Of a DNA stretch of 64,000 nucleotides, positions 48,407-56,571 are shown one piece after another. Origin of the DNA: Candidatus Rhodoferax odensensis. GTDB lineage: Bacteria; Pseudomonadota; Gammaproteobacteria; Burkholderiales; Burkholderiaceae_C. Both the position numbers and the translations under genes were made by a program. Each line of letters starts with the position of its first letter. Positions within the stretch are counted from its first letter, which is position 1. The stretch is taken from positions 1 to 64,000 of the forward strand of contig JADKDJ010000016.1 of the NCBI GenBank assembly GCA_016718405.1, in the 5' to 3' direction. The notes under the pieces were generated by a model, which was not told where the DNA came from, searched no databases, and saw nothing but the letters and a program-made list of their open reading frames with translations.

Positions 48407-49273
48407 ATGTCATTCACGTCCCACTACCTGAGCTGCGCCGGGCGAGAGATCCACTACACCCAATGGGGCGCGCAGCATGCCGACACGGTGGTAGCGTGGC
48501 ATGGCCTGGCGCGCACCGGGCGTGACATGGATGAGCTGGCCGAGCACCTGAGCACACGCTACCGCGTGATCTGCCCGGACACCATAGGTCGGGGCCTGAG
48601 TCAATGGAGTCCGCTTCCCGCGCAAGAGTATTGCCTGAGCTTCTATGCCCGTATTGCGGCCGAGTTGTTCGATCAGCTTCGGATCGACTCCGCACATTGG
48701 GTGGGCACGTCCATGGGCGGCGCGATTGGAACCGTGTGCGCGGCCGGGCTGATGCAGCCGAGCATGAAGGGGCGCATTCGGAGCCTGCTGCTCAATGACA
48801 ATGCACCGAGGCTGGCTGACACCGCCATCGCGCGCATTCGCGCCTACGCGGGAGAGCCGCCGGCTTTCTCCACCGTTTGTGAACTCGAAACATACTTTCG
48901 CCAGGTCTACGCGCCTTATGGCTGGCTCAGCGATGCGCAGTGGCGTCACCTAACGGAGACGTCGACGCGCCGCTTGCCTGATGGTCGCGTGACGCCACAC
49001 TACGACCCGGCGATGGTGCGTCAGTTCATTGACCATCCAGACGACTACCTGATCTGGGAGCATTACGACGCGCTCACCATCCCGGTATTGTGTCTGCGTG
49101 GTGCGCAGTCCGATTTGGTGCTGCGTGAAACCACCGACGAAATGCTGCGCCGTGGGCCTGGCGCATTGGGGCTGGCCCAAGTGGTGGAAATAGAAGGCTG
49201 CGGCCACGCTCCGGCACTCAATGTGCTGGAGCAACTGGAGCGCGTAAGTGCCTTTTTGGCGGCGGCGGGCTGA
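48407..49273 (+). CDS. Cytoplasmic alpha/beta hydrolase, possible 3HB-oligomer esterase
   Basis: ATG 48407 has a very good AGGAGGA site. There is no signal peptide (MSFTSHYLSCAGREIHYTQW). The oxyanion region is VVAWHGLARTG, the nucleophile elbow VGTSMGGAIG, and the candidate His is in EGCGHAPALN; the acid is probably the Asp in RGAQSDLVL. The length is 288 residues. Its place after an importer that follows a PHB depolymerase suggests it hydrolyses imported hydroxybutyrate oligomers. This is inference: the alpha/beta fold itself says only ester or related hydrolase. Confidence 0.78.
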   Translation: MSFTSHYLSCAGREIHYTQWGAQHADTVVAWHGLARTGRDMDELAEHLSTRYRVICPDTIGRGLSQWSPLPAQEYCLSFYARIAAELFDQLRIDSAHWVGTSMGGAIGTVCAAGLMQPSMKGRIRSLLLNDNAPRLADTAIARIRAYAGEPPAFSTVCELETYFRQVYAPYGWLSDAQWRHLTETSTRRLPDGRVTPHYDPAMVRQFIDHPDDYLIWEHYDALTIPVLCLRGAQSDLVLRETTDEMLRRGPGALGLAQVVEIEGCGHAPALNVLEQLERVSAFLAAAG

Positions 49274-49314
49274 GACGCCAAGTGTTGACTGCAAAAGGGG
49301 ACTGGCCACATCGG

Positions 49315-49356
49315 ATTGATGTGGGTCAAACTGCCATACCCATCACAGTCACAGAA
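49315..49356 (+). promoter_or_regulatory. FNR-type class II promoter of ppk2
   Basis: TTGATGTGGGTCAA at 49315-49328 matches TTGAT-N4-ATCAA with one mismatch. A -10-like CAGAAT (4 of 6) lies at 49351-49356, exactly where a class II FNR promoter (box centred at -41.5) needs it. Predicted start is 49363, 26 bp before ppk2. The box also overlaps a hairpin, CCACATC at 49305-49311 with GATGTGG at 49317-49323. Confidence 0.55.
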
Positions 49357-49388
49357 TTGACACAAGAACAGCAAGACAAGGAGTTCCT

Positions 49389-50510
49389 GTGTCACGAGTA
49401 TCGCCTACCAACGCTGCGACCGCCAAGACCACCCCACGACGCGTGTCAAGCGGCGACACGCTGACGGCGCGTTCCGTTCGGGGCGTGGCCCGCCAGAGCG
49501 CCAAAGTGCAACGCGAGTCCGCGCAGGGCGCGCAGGGCGCGGCGGTCACGAGCATCCTGGCGCACACCCGTGACAAAGCCGCTGCGCTCAAGGCGCTGCT
49601 GGCGGGCAGCTCGCCCGATGACGTGGCGGAAATTCGCAAGATGCTGCTGGCCGGCAGCAAGGCGGCCAAGGACGATCTCAAGCCGGACGAAGAGTTGGCT
49701 CCCGACTGGCGCACCGGGGCCTACCCCTACAAGAACCTTCTGTCGCGTCGCCGCTACGAGACCCAAAAGTATCAACTGCAGGTTGAGCTGTTGAAGCTGC
49801 AGAACTGGGCCAAGGAGAGCGGTCAACGGGTGGTGATTCTGTTCGAGGGCCGCGACGCGGCCGGCAAGGGTGGCACCATCAAGCGCTTCATGGAGCACCT
49901 CAATCCGCGCGGTGCCCGCGTGGTGGCGCTGGAGAAACCCAGCGATGCCGAGCGCGGGCAGTGGTACTTTCAACGCTACGTGCAGCATTTGCCGACGGCG
50001 GGCGAGATCGTGATGATGGACCGCTCCTGGTACAACCGCGCCGGGGTCGAGCGGGTGATGGGCTTTTGCACCGACGACGAGTACCAGGAATTCATGCGCC
50101 AGGCGCCGGGCTTCGAGCGGCAACTGGTGCGCAGTGGCATCCACCTGATCAAGTTCTGGTTCTCGGTGAGTCGCAAGGAGCAGCGTCGCCGCTTCAAGGA
50201 GCGCGAATTGCATCCGCTCAAGCAGTGGAAGCTCAGTCCGATTGACCTAGCGTCCCTGGACAAGTGGGACGACTACACCAAAGCCAAAGAGGCGATGTTC
50301 TTCGAGACCGACACGGCGGACGCCCCCTGGACCGTGATCAAGTCAGATTGCAAAAAACGCGCGCGCCTGAACGCCATGCGCTACGTCTTGCACAAGCTGC
50401 CCTACACCAACAAGGACCCGCAAAACATCGGCGTGTTGGACCAACTCCTGGTCGGCCGAGCCCATGTGGTGTACGAGCGCGGCGAGCATCCGGGCAGTGC
50501 CATTTTGTGA
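49389..50510 (+). CDS. ppk2: Polyphosphate kinase 2 (PPK2 family)
   Basis: GTG 49389 follows AAGGAG. After a 110-residue basic N-terminal extension, the PPK2 core begins with YKNLLSRRRYETQKYQLQ. Walker A is FEGRDAAGKGGTIKRFMEH (near residue 153), Walker B DRSWYNRAGVERVM, and the lid basic region RKEQRRRFKERE. The length is 373 residues. PPK2 enzymes phosphorylate GDP or ADP (or AMP) using polyphosphate. Which nucleotide is used cannot be read here. Polyphosphate and PHB are commonly stored together, so its position after the PHB locus is suggestive. Confidence 0.9.
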   Translation: MSRVSPTNAATAKTTPRRVSSGDTLTARSVRGVARQSAKVQRESAQGAQGAAVTSILAHTRDKAAALKALLAGSSPDDVAEIRKMLLAGSKAAKDDLKPDEELAPDWRTGAYPYKNLLSRRRYETQKYQLQVELLKLQNWAKESGQRVVILFEGRDAAGKGGTIKRFMEHLNPRGARVVALEKPSDAERGQWYFQRYVQHLPTAGEIVMMDRSWYNRAGVERVMGFCTDDEYQEFMRQAPGFERQLVRSGIHLIKFWFSVSRKEQRRRFKERELHPLKQWKLSPIDLASLDKWDDYTKAKEAMFFETDTADAPWTVIKSDCKKRARLNAMRYVLHKLPYTNKDPQNIGVLDQLLVGRAHVVYERGEHPGSAIL

Positions 50511-50672
50511 GCGATTGACCGAAGCGATGCCTTGTACGCCCGGCCGGGGGTGGGCAGAGTGCGTGGCTGCTGTCCGGTAACGGTTGGTAACGCTGTTTGA
50601 CAGCGCCGCGCTGGCCCGGTTCAATGGGGCGCTGTGCACAGCTCTGTTCACGTCATCCTGGAGATCCCACGC

Positions 50673-51386
50673 ATGAAAGCACTTGGCAAACTCGTTTCGA
50701 CCGTTGCGCTGGCAGCGGCTTGCGCGTCGGCACACGCGGCCCTGGCCACCTTTGACGACCTGGGCACACCACCCGCGCTTGATTCCGCCACCGGCTTGTA
50801 CTTCGCCAATGGCGCGAGCAGCAGCTATGCTGGGGTGACCTGGGACAGCCGGTTTACCGTGGTGGGTGATGCCTACCGCGTCGACACGGGCACGCCTGGA
50901 CCTCTGTTTGGGCTGCCACATTCGGGGCACTATTTTGCGACCAACCAGGCCGGCGGTTCCGGCAACGATGGCCTGTTGATCAACACCAACCAGGTGTTGA
51001 CCGGCGCCTGGTTCGGCCGCAATGAGTACTACGGTTTTGGCGCGGGTGCGGACCAGATCAGCATCCATGCCCTGAGCGGCAGCACCGTGCTGGCCTCGGT
51101 GGTGTTTGACTTGCCGGAACTGCTGACGGGTCTGCCCGAAGTGTTGAGCTTCGTCGACACCAGCAGCTTCATGGCGCTGTCGGGCATCACGGGATACCGG
51201 ATCGACCGTCGGGAGCTGGGCACCCTGTCGGGCAACTGGGTCGCCGATGACTTCACCTTTGTCGCCGCCCGTGATCTGCCCGAACCGGCCAGCGGCTTGC
51301 TGGCCGGGGCAGGCTTGCTGCTGTTGGGGTGGATGGCCGCTCGGGGCCGGTCGCTCAAGCCACTCGCTGCCAAAACCACAGCGTAG
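50673..51386 (+). CDS. PEP-CTERM sorting-domain exported protein
   Basis: ATG 50673 gives a signal peptide (GKLVSTVALAAACASAHA). The C-terminus has LPEPASGLLAGAGLLLLGW followed by MAARGRS: a PEP motif, a membrane helix and a basic tail, the EpsH/exosortase sorting signal. The middle 170 residues are beta-rich with Gly/Ser (GASSSYAGVTWDSRF), like surface or extracellular matrix proteins. It ends overlapping the convergent HupE gene by 32 bp. No exosortase is in the window. The length is 237 residues. Confidence 0.82.
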   Translation: MKALGKLVSTVALAAACASAHAALATFDDLGTPPALDSATGLYFANGASSSYAGVTWDSRFTVVGDAYRVDTGTPGPLFGLPHSGHYFATNQAGGSGNDGLLINTNQVLTGAWFGRNEYYGFGAGADQISIHALSGSTVLASVVFDLPELLTGLPEVLSFVDTSSFMALSGITGYRIDRRELGTLSGNWVADDFTFVAARDLPEPASGLLAGAGLLLLGWMAARGRSLKPLAAKTTA

Positions 51387-52629
51387 CCAGCGCCGTCAGC
51401 CCCAGCGAGCCACCGCGCACCACCACGCGCGGGTACCACGATTGCCGCTGAAACAACTGCGACAGCAACACCCAGCCGCTGACGGCCAGCAACTGGCCTG
51501 CCTCCACCCCCAGGTTAAAGCCCGCCAGTGCCCAGGGCAGCAGCCCGCTGGGCGCAGCGGCCTCTTGCAGCAAGCCGGCGAAACCGAAACCATGCACCAT
51601 GCCAAAACCCAGGGCCAGCACTTCGGCGCGTAAGGCCCGTACCGGGTAGAGGTTGAGTAGGGCGGTGATACCGATGGAGGCAGCGATCACCGGCTCCACC
51701 CACGTCGGCGAGACTTCGGTGTAGCCGAAGGTGGCCAGCATCAGTGTGATGGAGTGGCCGACTGTGAACGCCGTGACCGTGCGAATCAGCGCCGGCCAAG
51801 CACCCTCCGAGCGCGAGGGTGTGGCTTCTGTTGCGCGGTGGCGGGTGGTGGCGCGGCGTCCCAGCGCCAGGTGCAGTGGCAGCACCAGGGCCAACAGAAA
51901 CGCCATATGGTCGTAGCCTTCCAGCAGGTGGTGCAGGCCGAGCGACGAATAGGCCAGTACGGTCTGCCAGCGGCCTCGGTCGGCCGAGGTGTCGGTGGCG
52001 ACAGGCGTCAGCGAAACCGCGCCGGCCGCAGGCTCTGAGCGGCTTGTCAGCGCGATGACCTGCTCTTGTTGTGGTGAGGCCGTGCTGAGCACATCGCGCC
52101 CATCGACGCGGCCGGTGACGATCAGACGGTGATTGGTGTCGGCGTTGTTGAACAAGGTGTAGCGCAAGCCCAAGGCCGATTCGGTGTGGCAGCGCACTTG
52201 CGCGACCAGCTTGAGGTAGGCGCCATCGCTGCGCCGCTCCAGCGCGTCAAAGCGCCAGGGCAGAGCGCAGTCCGGCCGGTCGAGCTTCGCCGCGCTGTCC
52301 AGCAGTGTCAGCACCGCAGGTGTGACCGCTTGAACTTCGCTCCAGGTGATGCGGGCGTCCCCATTGGCGTCGACCGGCACCAGCAGGTCGAGGTCCTTGA
52401 GGGCGACCGACAGACTCACGTGCAGCGGCGCAGAGGCGGTGTCGGCGACCTCGCGGGTCAGCGTCAGGTAGGCGTCGCTGCCTTTGTGCGCATGCGCGGT
52501 GCCACCTAACAGGAGCGTGACCAGCCATAACAGGCGCCACAGGGGTTTGAGGGCGGTGCTCACTGCAGTACCTTCGCCCTGGCGGGCTGCGGTGCGCGCT
52601 TGCTTGGGGCGGACCGGCGCGGTGCTCAT
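51355..52629 (-). CDS. HupE/UreJ family membrane protein
   Basis: The N-terminal 210 residues are exported, after a signal-like helix (LLWLVTLLLGGTAHAHKG), and include an EF-hand-like DANGDARITWSEV loop. Six to seven membrane helices follow, with HHLLEGYDHMAFLLALVLPL, FTVGHSITLMLATFG and FGMVHGFGFAGLLQEA, the HupE/UreJ_2 signatures with conserved His. Related short proteins transport nickel or cobalt; this large form is uncharacterised. It overlaps the TPR gene by 4 bp and closes the DUF4331 operon. The length is 424 residues. Confidence 0.82.
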   Translation of the reverse strand: MSTAPVRPKQARTAARQGEGTAVSTALKPLWRLLWLVTLLLGGTAHAHKGSDAYLTLTREVADTASAPLHVSLSVALKDLDLLVPVDANGDARITWSEVQAVTPAVLTLLDSAAKLDRPDCALPWRFDALERRSDGAYLKLVAQVRCHTESALGLRYTLFNNADTNHRLIVTGRVDGRDVLSTASPQQEQVIALTSRSEPAAGAVSLTPVATDTSADRGRWQTVLAYSSLGLHHLLEGYDHMAFLLALVLPLHLALGRRATTRHRATEATPSRSEGAWPALIRTVTAFTVGHSITLMLATFGYTEVSPTWVEPVIAASIGITALLNLYPVRALRAEVLALGFGMVHGFGFAGLLQEAAAPSGLLPWALAGFNLGVEAGQLLAVSGWVLLSQLFQRQSWYPRVVVRGGSLGLTALATLWFWQRVA

Positions 52630-53834
52630 AGTCTGGCCTGCGTCGTGGGGTGGGGTCTATCGATCTTGCTGCGCTCGGGCGCGCCGTGGGTCAGCCTGTT
52701 CAGGCGGGCATCGCGCAGCCCGGTCAACGCGACCTCGCGTTGCAGCTCGGCCAGGGCCTGGGTGTCGCCCGCTTGGTAGGCGCTGTGCAAGGCCAGCCAC
52801 CAGTCGATCGGTTCGCGTTGTAGCTTCAGGTTGTCGCGGGCCAGTACCAAGGCCTGGCGCGGGTCGTGGTCCAGCCACAGGGCCGCCAGGGCGCGCTCAC
52901 GACCGTGTACGTTGAGGTCATCGCCGCGTTGTTGCAGGGCCTGCTCGCGTTCACGCAAGGTCGCGCGCAGACCGGCCCAGGCCGGCTGATTCAAGCGCTG
53001 CATAGCCCGCGCGCGGCGCAGCAGCACCGCGTCGGTCTCGGGAAGCTGGCGCAGTGTCTGCAGGGCACGAGCTGTCTGGCCGGTGCGCAATTGCAGATCG
53101 CTGTGTGCCAGGCTGGTATAGAGGTCCGGCGCCAGGCTCAGACTGGCGACATAGGCACGGTTGGCGGCGCCATCGTGCCCCGCGCGTTCTTCGTTCTCCG
53201 CGGCCAAGGACAACAGCCAAGCGCGTTGCCCGCGGTCGTGGGTCTGCGCAAGCAAGTGTTGCAGGCCGGTGGCTGCGTCCTGGTGACGGCCCTGTAGGGA
53301 CTGAGTCTCCAGCGCACATGCCTGGGCGTAAAGGGCTTGGCCGGCGCGCGCCACTGCGGCACAGGCGTGCAGTGCTTGCGGGTATTGGCCCGACAGCCGC
53401 TCTAGCGCGGCCAGGTTAAGCCAGGCCTGGGCGTTGCCAGGTTCGCGGGCCACGCTGTTGATCAACACCCGGCGGGCGGCGGCGAATTCGTGGCGGCCCT
53501 GTTGTACCGTGGCTTGCAAGACCGCTGCGGCTGTGGGCGCATCCGCGGCGTCCCACCATGGCGCGAGGGCCGCTTGGGCGCGTCCCCAGTAGCGCGCCTC
53601 GCCACTCTCGCGCGCATCTTGCACGGCCGCACGCGCCACTTGCAGGGCGCTGCCGAGGTCAGGCTTGGCGGAGGGCGTGGTGCGCGCCGACAGGCGCACT
53701 CGGGTGACCGACGGCAGCACCTCGATGACCTCTTCGCCGTGGGTGGGGTGCAGAGGCGTTGCCGCCTCCGCACTGCCACCGCCCAGCGCGACGCAGGCCC
53801 AGAGGCCGCAGAGCATGGACCTGCGCAGCGCCAT
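52626..53834 (-). CDS. Exported TPR-repeat protein
   Basis: A signal peptide (CGLWACVALGGGSAEAA) is followed by a HGEEVIEVLP segment and about six helical TPR-like pairs (ARRVLINSVAREPGNAQAW, LNLAALERLSGQYPQALHA). The length is 402 residues. It probably sits in the periplasm as a scaffold for the DUF4331 protein or the HupE protein. It lies 2 bp after the small lipoprotein gene and overlaps the HupE gene, so all four are co-transcribed. Confidence 0.8.
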   Translation of the reverse strand: MALRRSMLCGLWACVALGGGSAEAATPLHPTHGEEVIEVLPSVTRVRLSARTTPSAKPDLGSALQVARAAVQDARESGEARYWGRAQAALAPWWDAADAPTAAAVLQATVQQGRHEFAAARRVLINSVAREPGNAQAWLNLAALERLSGQYPQALHACAAVARAGQALYAQACALETQSLQGRHQDAATGLQHLLAQTHDRGQRAWLLSLAAENEERAGHDGAANRAYVASLSLAPDLYTSLAHSDLQLRTGQTARALQTLRQLPETDAVLLRRARAMQRLNQPAWAGLRATLREREQALQQRGDDLNVHGRERALAALWLDHDPRQALVLARDNLKLQREPIDWWLALHSAYQAGDTQALAELQREVALTGLRDARLNRLTHGAPERSKIDRPHPTTQARL

Positions 53835-53836
53835 GG

Positions 53837-54127
53837 CTAGACCTCGCCCGGCTCGGCGCTGTCGTCGCTGGCCAACTGGGTGGTGTCACCCAGCACCAGC
53901 GGGTCGGTGGTCTCGCTGCTGGCGGACTGCTGTTGCTTGGTGAACACCATCAGATCAGCCACTTGCTGCGTGGCACTGATCGGCACATCGGTGCCAGCAA
54001 CGTTGGTCGGCGCCGGCGGTGGCGGGGGTGCCACGACGACGGAGTCGTCGCTGCCGCCGCCGCAGGCGCTGATCAGCCCGATGGCCGCGAGCGTCAGGGC
54101 GATGAGTTTCAGACGGTTGGGTCGCAT
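53837..54127 (-). CDS. Small lipoprotein of the DUF4331 operon
   Basis: MRPNRLKLIALTLAAIGLIS-AC-GGG is a lipobox: the Cys at residue 22 should be lipid-modified. Then a proline run (PPPPPAP) and a short acidic Ser/Thr/Gln-rich domain (TDVPISATQQVADLMVF). The length is 96 residues. It is probably an outer-membrane or periplasm-facing anchor. Position (18 bp after DUF4331, 2 bp before TPR) is the only functional clue. Confidence 0.75.
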   Translation of the reverse strand: MRPNRLKLIALTLAAIGLISACGGGSDDSVVVAPPPPPAPTNVAGTDVPISATQQVADLMVFTKQQQSASSETTDPLVLGDTTQLASDDSAEPGEV

Positions 54128-54145
54128 GATGGTTCCTATGCTGTC

Positions 54146-55783
54146 TTAGTAGGCGGCTGAACCGGAGTTCGGCGTGTTGAGGTAGGGGAAACGCGACAGG
54201 AAGGGCACTGTGGCCTGGTCCACGGCGTCGTGGATGTTGGCCGAGTTGCCGCCCAGTGGCACGCTCGATGGTTTGCAGGCCGACGTGAGGCTAGGTACAC
54301 CCGGCACGCCATTGAGCGCCAGGGCGTTGTTGTCACCGTTGATGACACACAAACCACCCAGCACCGCCACCAGGGCGATGTCGACCACGTCGTCCTTGGG
54401 GCGGCGACCATTCGGGAAACCGGCCAGATCTTTGGCCATCCCCAGATTGGCAACACCGCCGACACGCAACACTTCGCCGGCGACACCCAGTCGGTTCTGG
54501 TCAGCAAACTGGACCGGTGCAATCGCCGTGTTCAGGCGCAGCACTTCAGACGGCGTCGCCGTGGCGGGTTTGTTGACACCGGTAATGCCGGTCAAAAACA
54601 CCGTGGCCAGATCGGTACGCGGCAGGTTGGTCGGCGCGACAGCGGCTGCGTTGCCGTTGCCCAATACGAGGCCCAGCAAGGCCGGCAGGGTGGGGTTGGT
54701 CACGTAGCTCAGGAACTGGCCGTCGTCCTGCGGCTTGGAGGCGTTGAACTTGTCTTTGTCGGGCAAGCCAATCACCAACTCGTTCACGAGTGGGTTGCCC
54801 AGACGTGATACCTGCACCCAGGCGCCGCCGGCCTTCTCGCTGGCTTGCAGGCCGGATGCCGGTTTGCCGTTGAGCAGTCGTGCCTGGCGCATGCTGGCCG
54901 TGCTCCATCCGCCAATGACCGGGTCGGTACCCGCCGTCAGGCAGTCCTTGTGAACCTCCAGGGCAATGCTGGTGACATTGGTCTTCTGGATATAGTGCTT
55001 GCCGCCTTGACCGAAGGCGTCCTTGTTGGCCGGGTCGAGCAACACCTCCAAGGGCGCGTTGACCAGGTCAAACACCGGGCCGAGGTTGACCGCAAAGCCT
55101 TCTTGGCGTTGGCCCACGAACACCTTGCCGCTGTCCTTGCCTGCCGGGCAACCGGGAACCTTGATGGTGTGCACATGGCTCTGCGCATAGGTCTCGTAGG
55201 CGCTGGTGTCTCCCAGCGTCTTGGAGCCGATGTAGTCGACTGGCTTTTCAAATGACTTGGTGGTGCCATCGGCCTTGGTGACCGCTGCTACGGTGCCTTT
55301 GCGACGGTCGCCGCGCACCACATTGACGGTGTAGCTCTCGTTGACGTTCAGATTCGGATCGGTCAGTTTGCTGACCGCGCCAGCCTGAATCAGGGGAATG
55401 GCGACGCTGGCGCTGCCAATGGGCAGGGCAATGCTGTTGAGTTTGTTGTTGAAGCGGAACTGAAAGGTCAGGTCCTCCTTGGCGTCGCCGTTGTTGTCGA
55501 GGTGAATCTCGTACAGCGCGTTGGGGTCCATCGAGAAGTAGTTGGGACCGCCATAGGGGCCTTGCAGTGGCTGGTAATTGGCAATCAGAGTGACGTAGTC
55601 GCCGCGCCCGCCGGTACCGGTGGCACTGACGCCCTCGTAGCTGCGGAACATATAGAAGTCAGTCCCGTCGACTTTCGGGCTGGTGGTGATGAACGGGGCC
55701 TCGCGGTGGCTCGATGCCAGGGCTGAACCCGCCACAACCATCAACAGGCAGGCTTGGGTAATGTGTTGTAACTTGAATCGCAT
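54146..55783 (-). CDS. Exported DUF4331 family protein
   Basis: Start MRFKLQHITQACLLMVVAGS at 55783 is preceded by a GGAG ribosome site; an alternative ATG is at 55795. After cleavage near ALAS, SSHREAPFITTSPKVDGTDFYMFRSYE is the DUF4331 hallmark. The length is 545 residues, with internal segments such as HLDNNGDAKEDLTFQFRF and FVGQRQEGFAVNLGPVFD. It is the first gene of an operon with lipoprotein, TPR and HupE genes, and is divergent from an ECF sigma gene. The frame is intact. Confidence 0.88.
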   Translation of the reverse strand: MRFKLQHITQACLLMVVAGSALASSHREAPFITTSPKVDGTDFYMFRSYEGVSATGTGGRGDYVTLIANYQPLQGPYGGPNYFSMDPNALYEIHLDNNGDAKEDLTFQFRFNNKLNSIALPIGSASVAIPLIQAGAVSKLTDPNLNVNESYTVNVVRGDRRKGTVAAVTKADGTTKSFEKPVDYIGSKTLGDTSAYETYAQSHVHTIKVPGCPAGKDSGKVFVGQRQEGFAVNLGPVFDLVNAPLEVLLDPANKDAFGQGGKHYIQKTNVTSIALEVHKDCLTAGTDPVIGGWSTASMRQARLLNGKPASGLQASEKAGGAWVQVSRLGNPLVNELVIGLPDKDKFNASKPQDDGQFLSYVTNPTLPALLGLVLGNGNAAAVAPTNLPRTDLATVFLTGITGVNKPATATPSEVLRLNTAIAPVQFADQNRLGVAGEVLRVGGVANLGMAKDLAGFPNGRRPKDDVVDIALVAVLGGLCVINGDNNALALNGVPGVPSLTSACKPSSVPLGGNSANIHDAVDQATVPFLSRFPYLNTPNSGSAAY

Positions 55784-55827
55784 TGAATACTCCATGAAGG
55801 TGAACCGGTAAGACCCGGAGTAGTGAA

Positions 55828-55855
55828 TACGCTCGCTTTGAGCAGATGGATTCAA
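55828..55855 (-). promoter_or_regulatory. ECF sigma promoter for the DUF4331 operon
   Basis: On the minus strand TTGAATCCA (55855-55847) is followed by 15 bases and CGTA (55831-55828). This spacing and both hexamer cores are identical to those in front of the ECF gene. Predicted transcription begins near 55821, with a leader of about 38 bases. Confidence 0.65.
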
Positions 55856-55906
55856 TTTATTTTTGCGCCGCGTTGACAGGCAGGTCGCGAACCTGTGTTT
55901 GGCGGT

Positions 55907-55934
55907 TTGAATCCAATTGGCGTTGTCGCGCGTA
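55907..55934 (+). promoter_or_regulatory. ECF sigma autoregulatory promoter
   Basis: TTGAATCCA (55907-55915), 15 bases, then CGTA (55931-55934), the same arrangement as on the opposite strand toward DUF4331. Transcription would start near 55942, about 44 bases before the ECF start. Confidence 0.65.
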
Positions 55935-55985
55935 CAGTAGGTATGAGCTCCCACGCCTGCACGCTATTTCGAAGAGAATCCGCCA

Positions 55986-56561
55986 ATGACCACTGAAACG
56001 TCTGACACCGTGTTGATCGAGCTGATTGACGGCGTGGCACGCCAGGATCAAGCCGCGCTGAGGGCGCTGTACGACCAGACCTCGGCGCGCCTGTACGGTC
56101 TGGCGCTCAAAGTGGTCCGGCGCCCGGAGTGGGCCGAGGATGTCTTGCAGGAGGCCTACCTCTATATCTGGCGCGTGGCAGCCGACTACCGGGCCTCGTT
56201 GAGCCCGCCACTCGCCTGGATGGGCCTGATCGTGCGCAGCCGGGGACTCGACTTGCTGCGCAGCCGAACTGCCGACCGCAGCGGCGTGACGCAAGAGCTG
56301 GACGAGACCCTGGCGGACACCATCGAGGGTGACGGCGCCAACCCGATGGACATGGCGCAGGCCAGCCAGCAGGCGGTGGCGTTGCACCAATGCCTGAGCC
56401 GACTGGAGAACCGCCAGCGCGAGGTGGTGAGTCTGGCCTATATCCGCGATCTGAGTCACGGCGAGTTGGCCGAACGCCTCAAACTGCCGCTGGGCACGGT
56501 GAAGACCTGGATCCGGCGTGGCCTGGACCAGTTGCGCGCCTGCATGGCACGTTACGCATGA
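55986..56561 (+). CDS. ECF RNA polymerase sigma factor (SigK-like)
   Basis: Region 2 (LYDQTSARLYGLALKVVRRPEWAEDVLQEAYLYIWRV, residues 24 on) and region 4 (LSRLENRQREVVSLAYIRDLSHGELAERLKLPLGTVKTWIRRG) are complete. The length is 191 residues. It resembles sigma factors paired with RskA-type anti-sigma factors. The next gene is one, 10 bp downstream. It likely drives its own gene and the divergent DUF4331 operon, since both have the same promoter. Confidence 0.9.
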   Translation: MTTETSDTVLIELIDGVARQDQAALRALYDQTSARLYGLALKVVRRPEWAEDVLQEAYLYIWRVAADYRASLSPPLAWMGLIVRSRGLDLLRSRTADRSGVTQELDETLADTIEGDGANPMDMAQASQQAVALHQCLSRLENRQREVVSLAYIRDLSHGELAERLKLPLGTVKTWIRRGLDQLRACMARYA

Positions 56562-56571
56562 GGGCCGCCAC

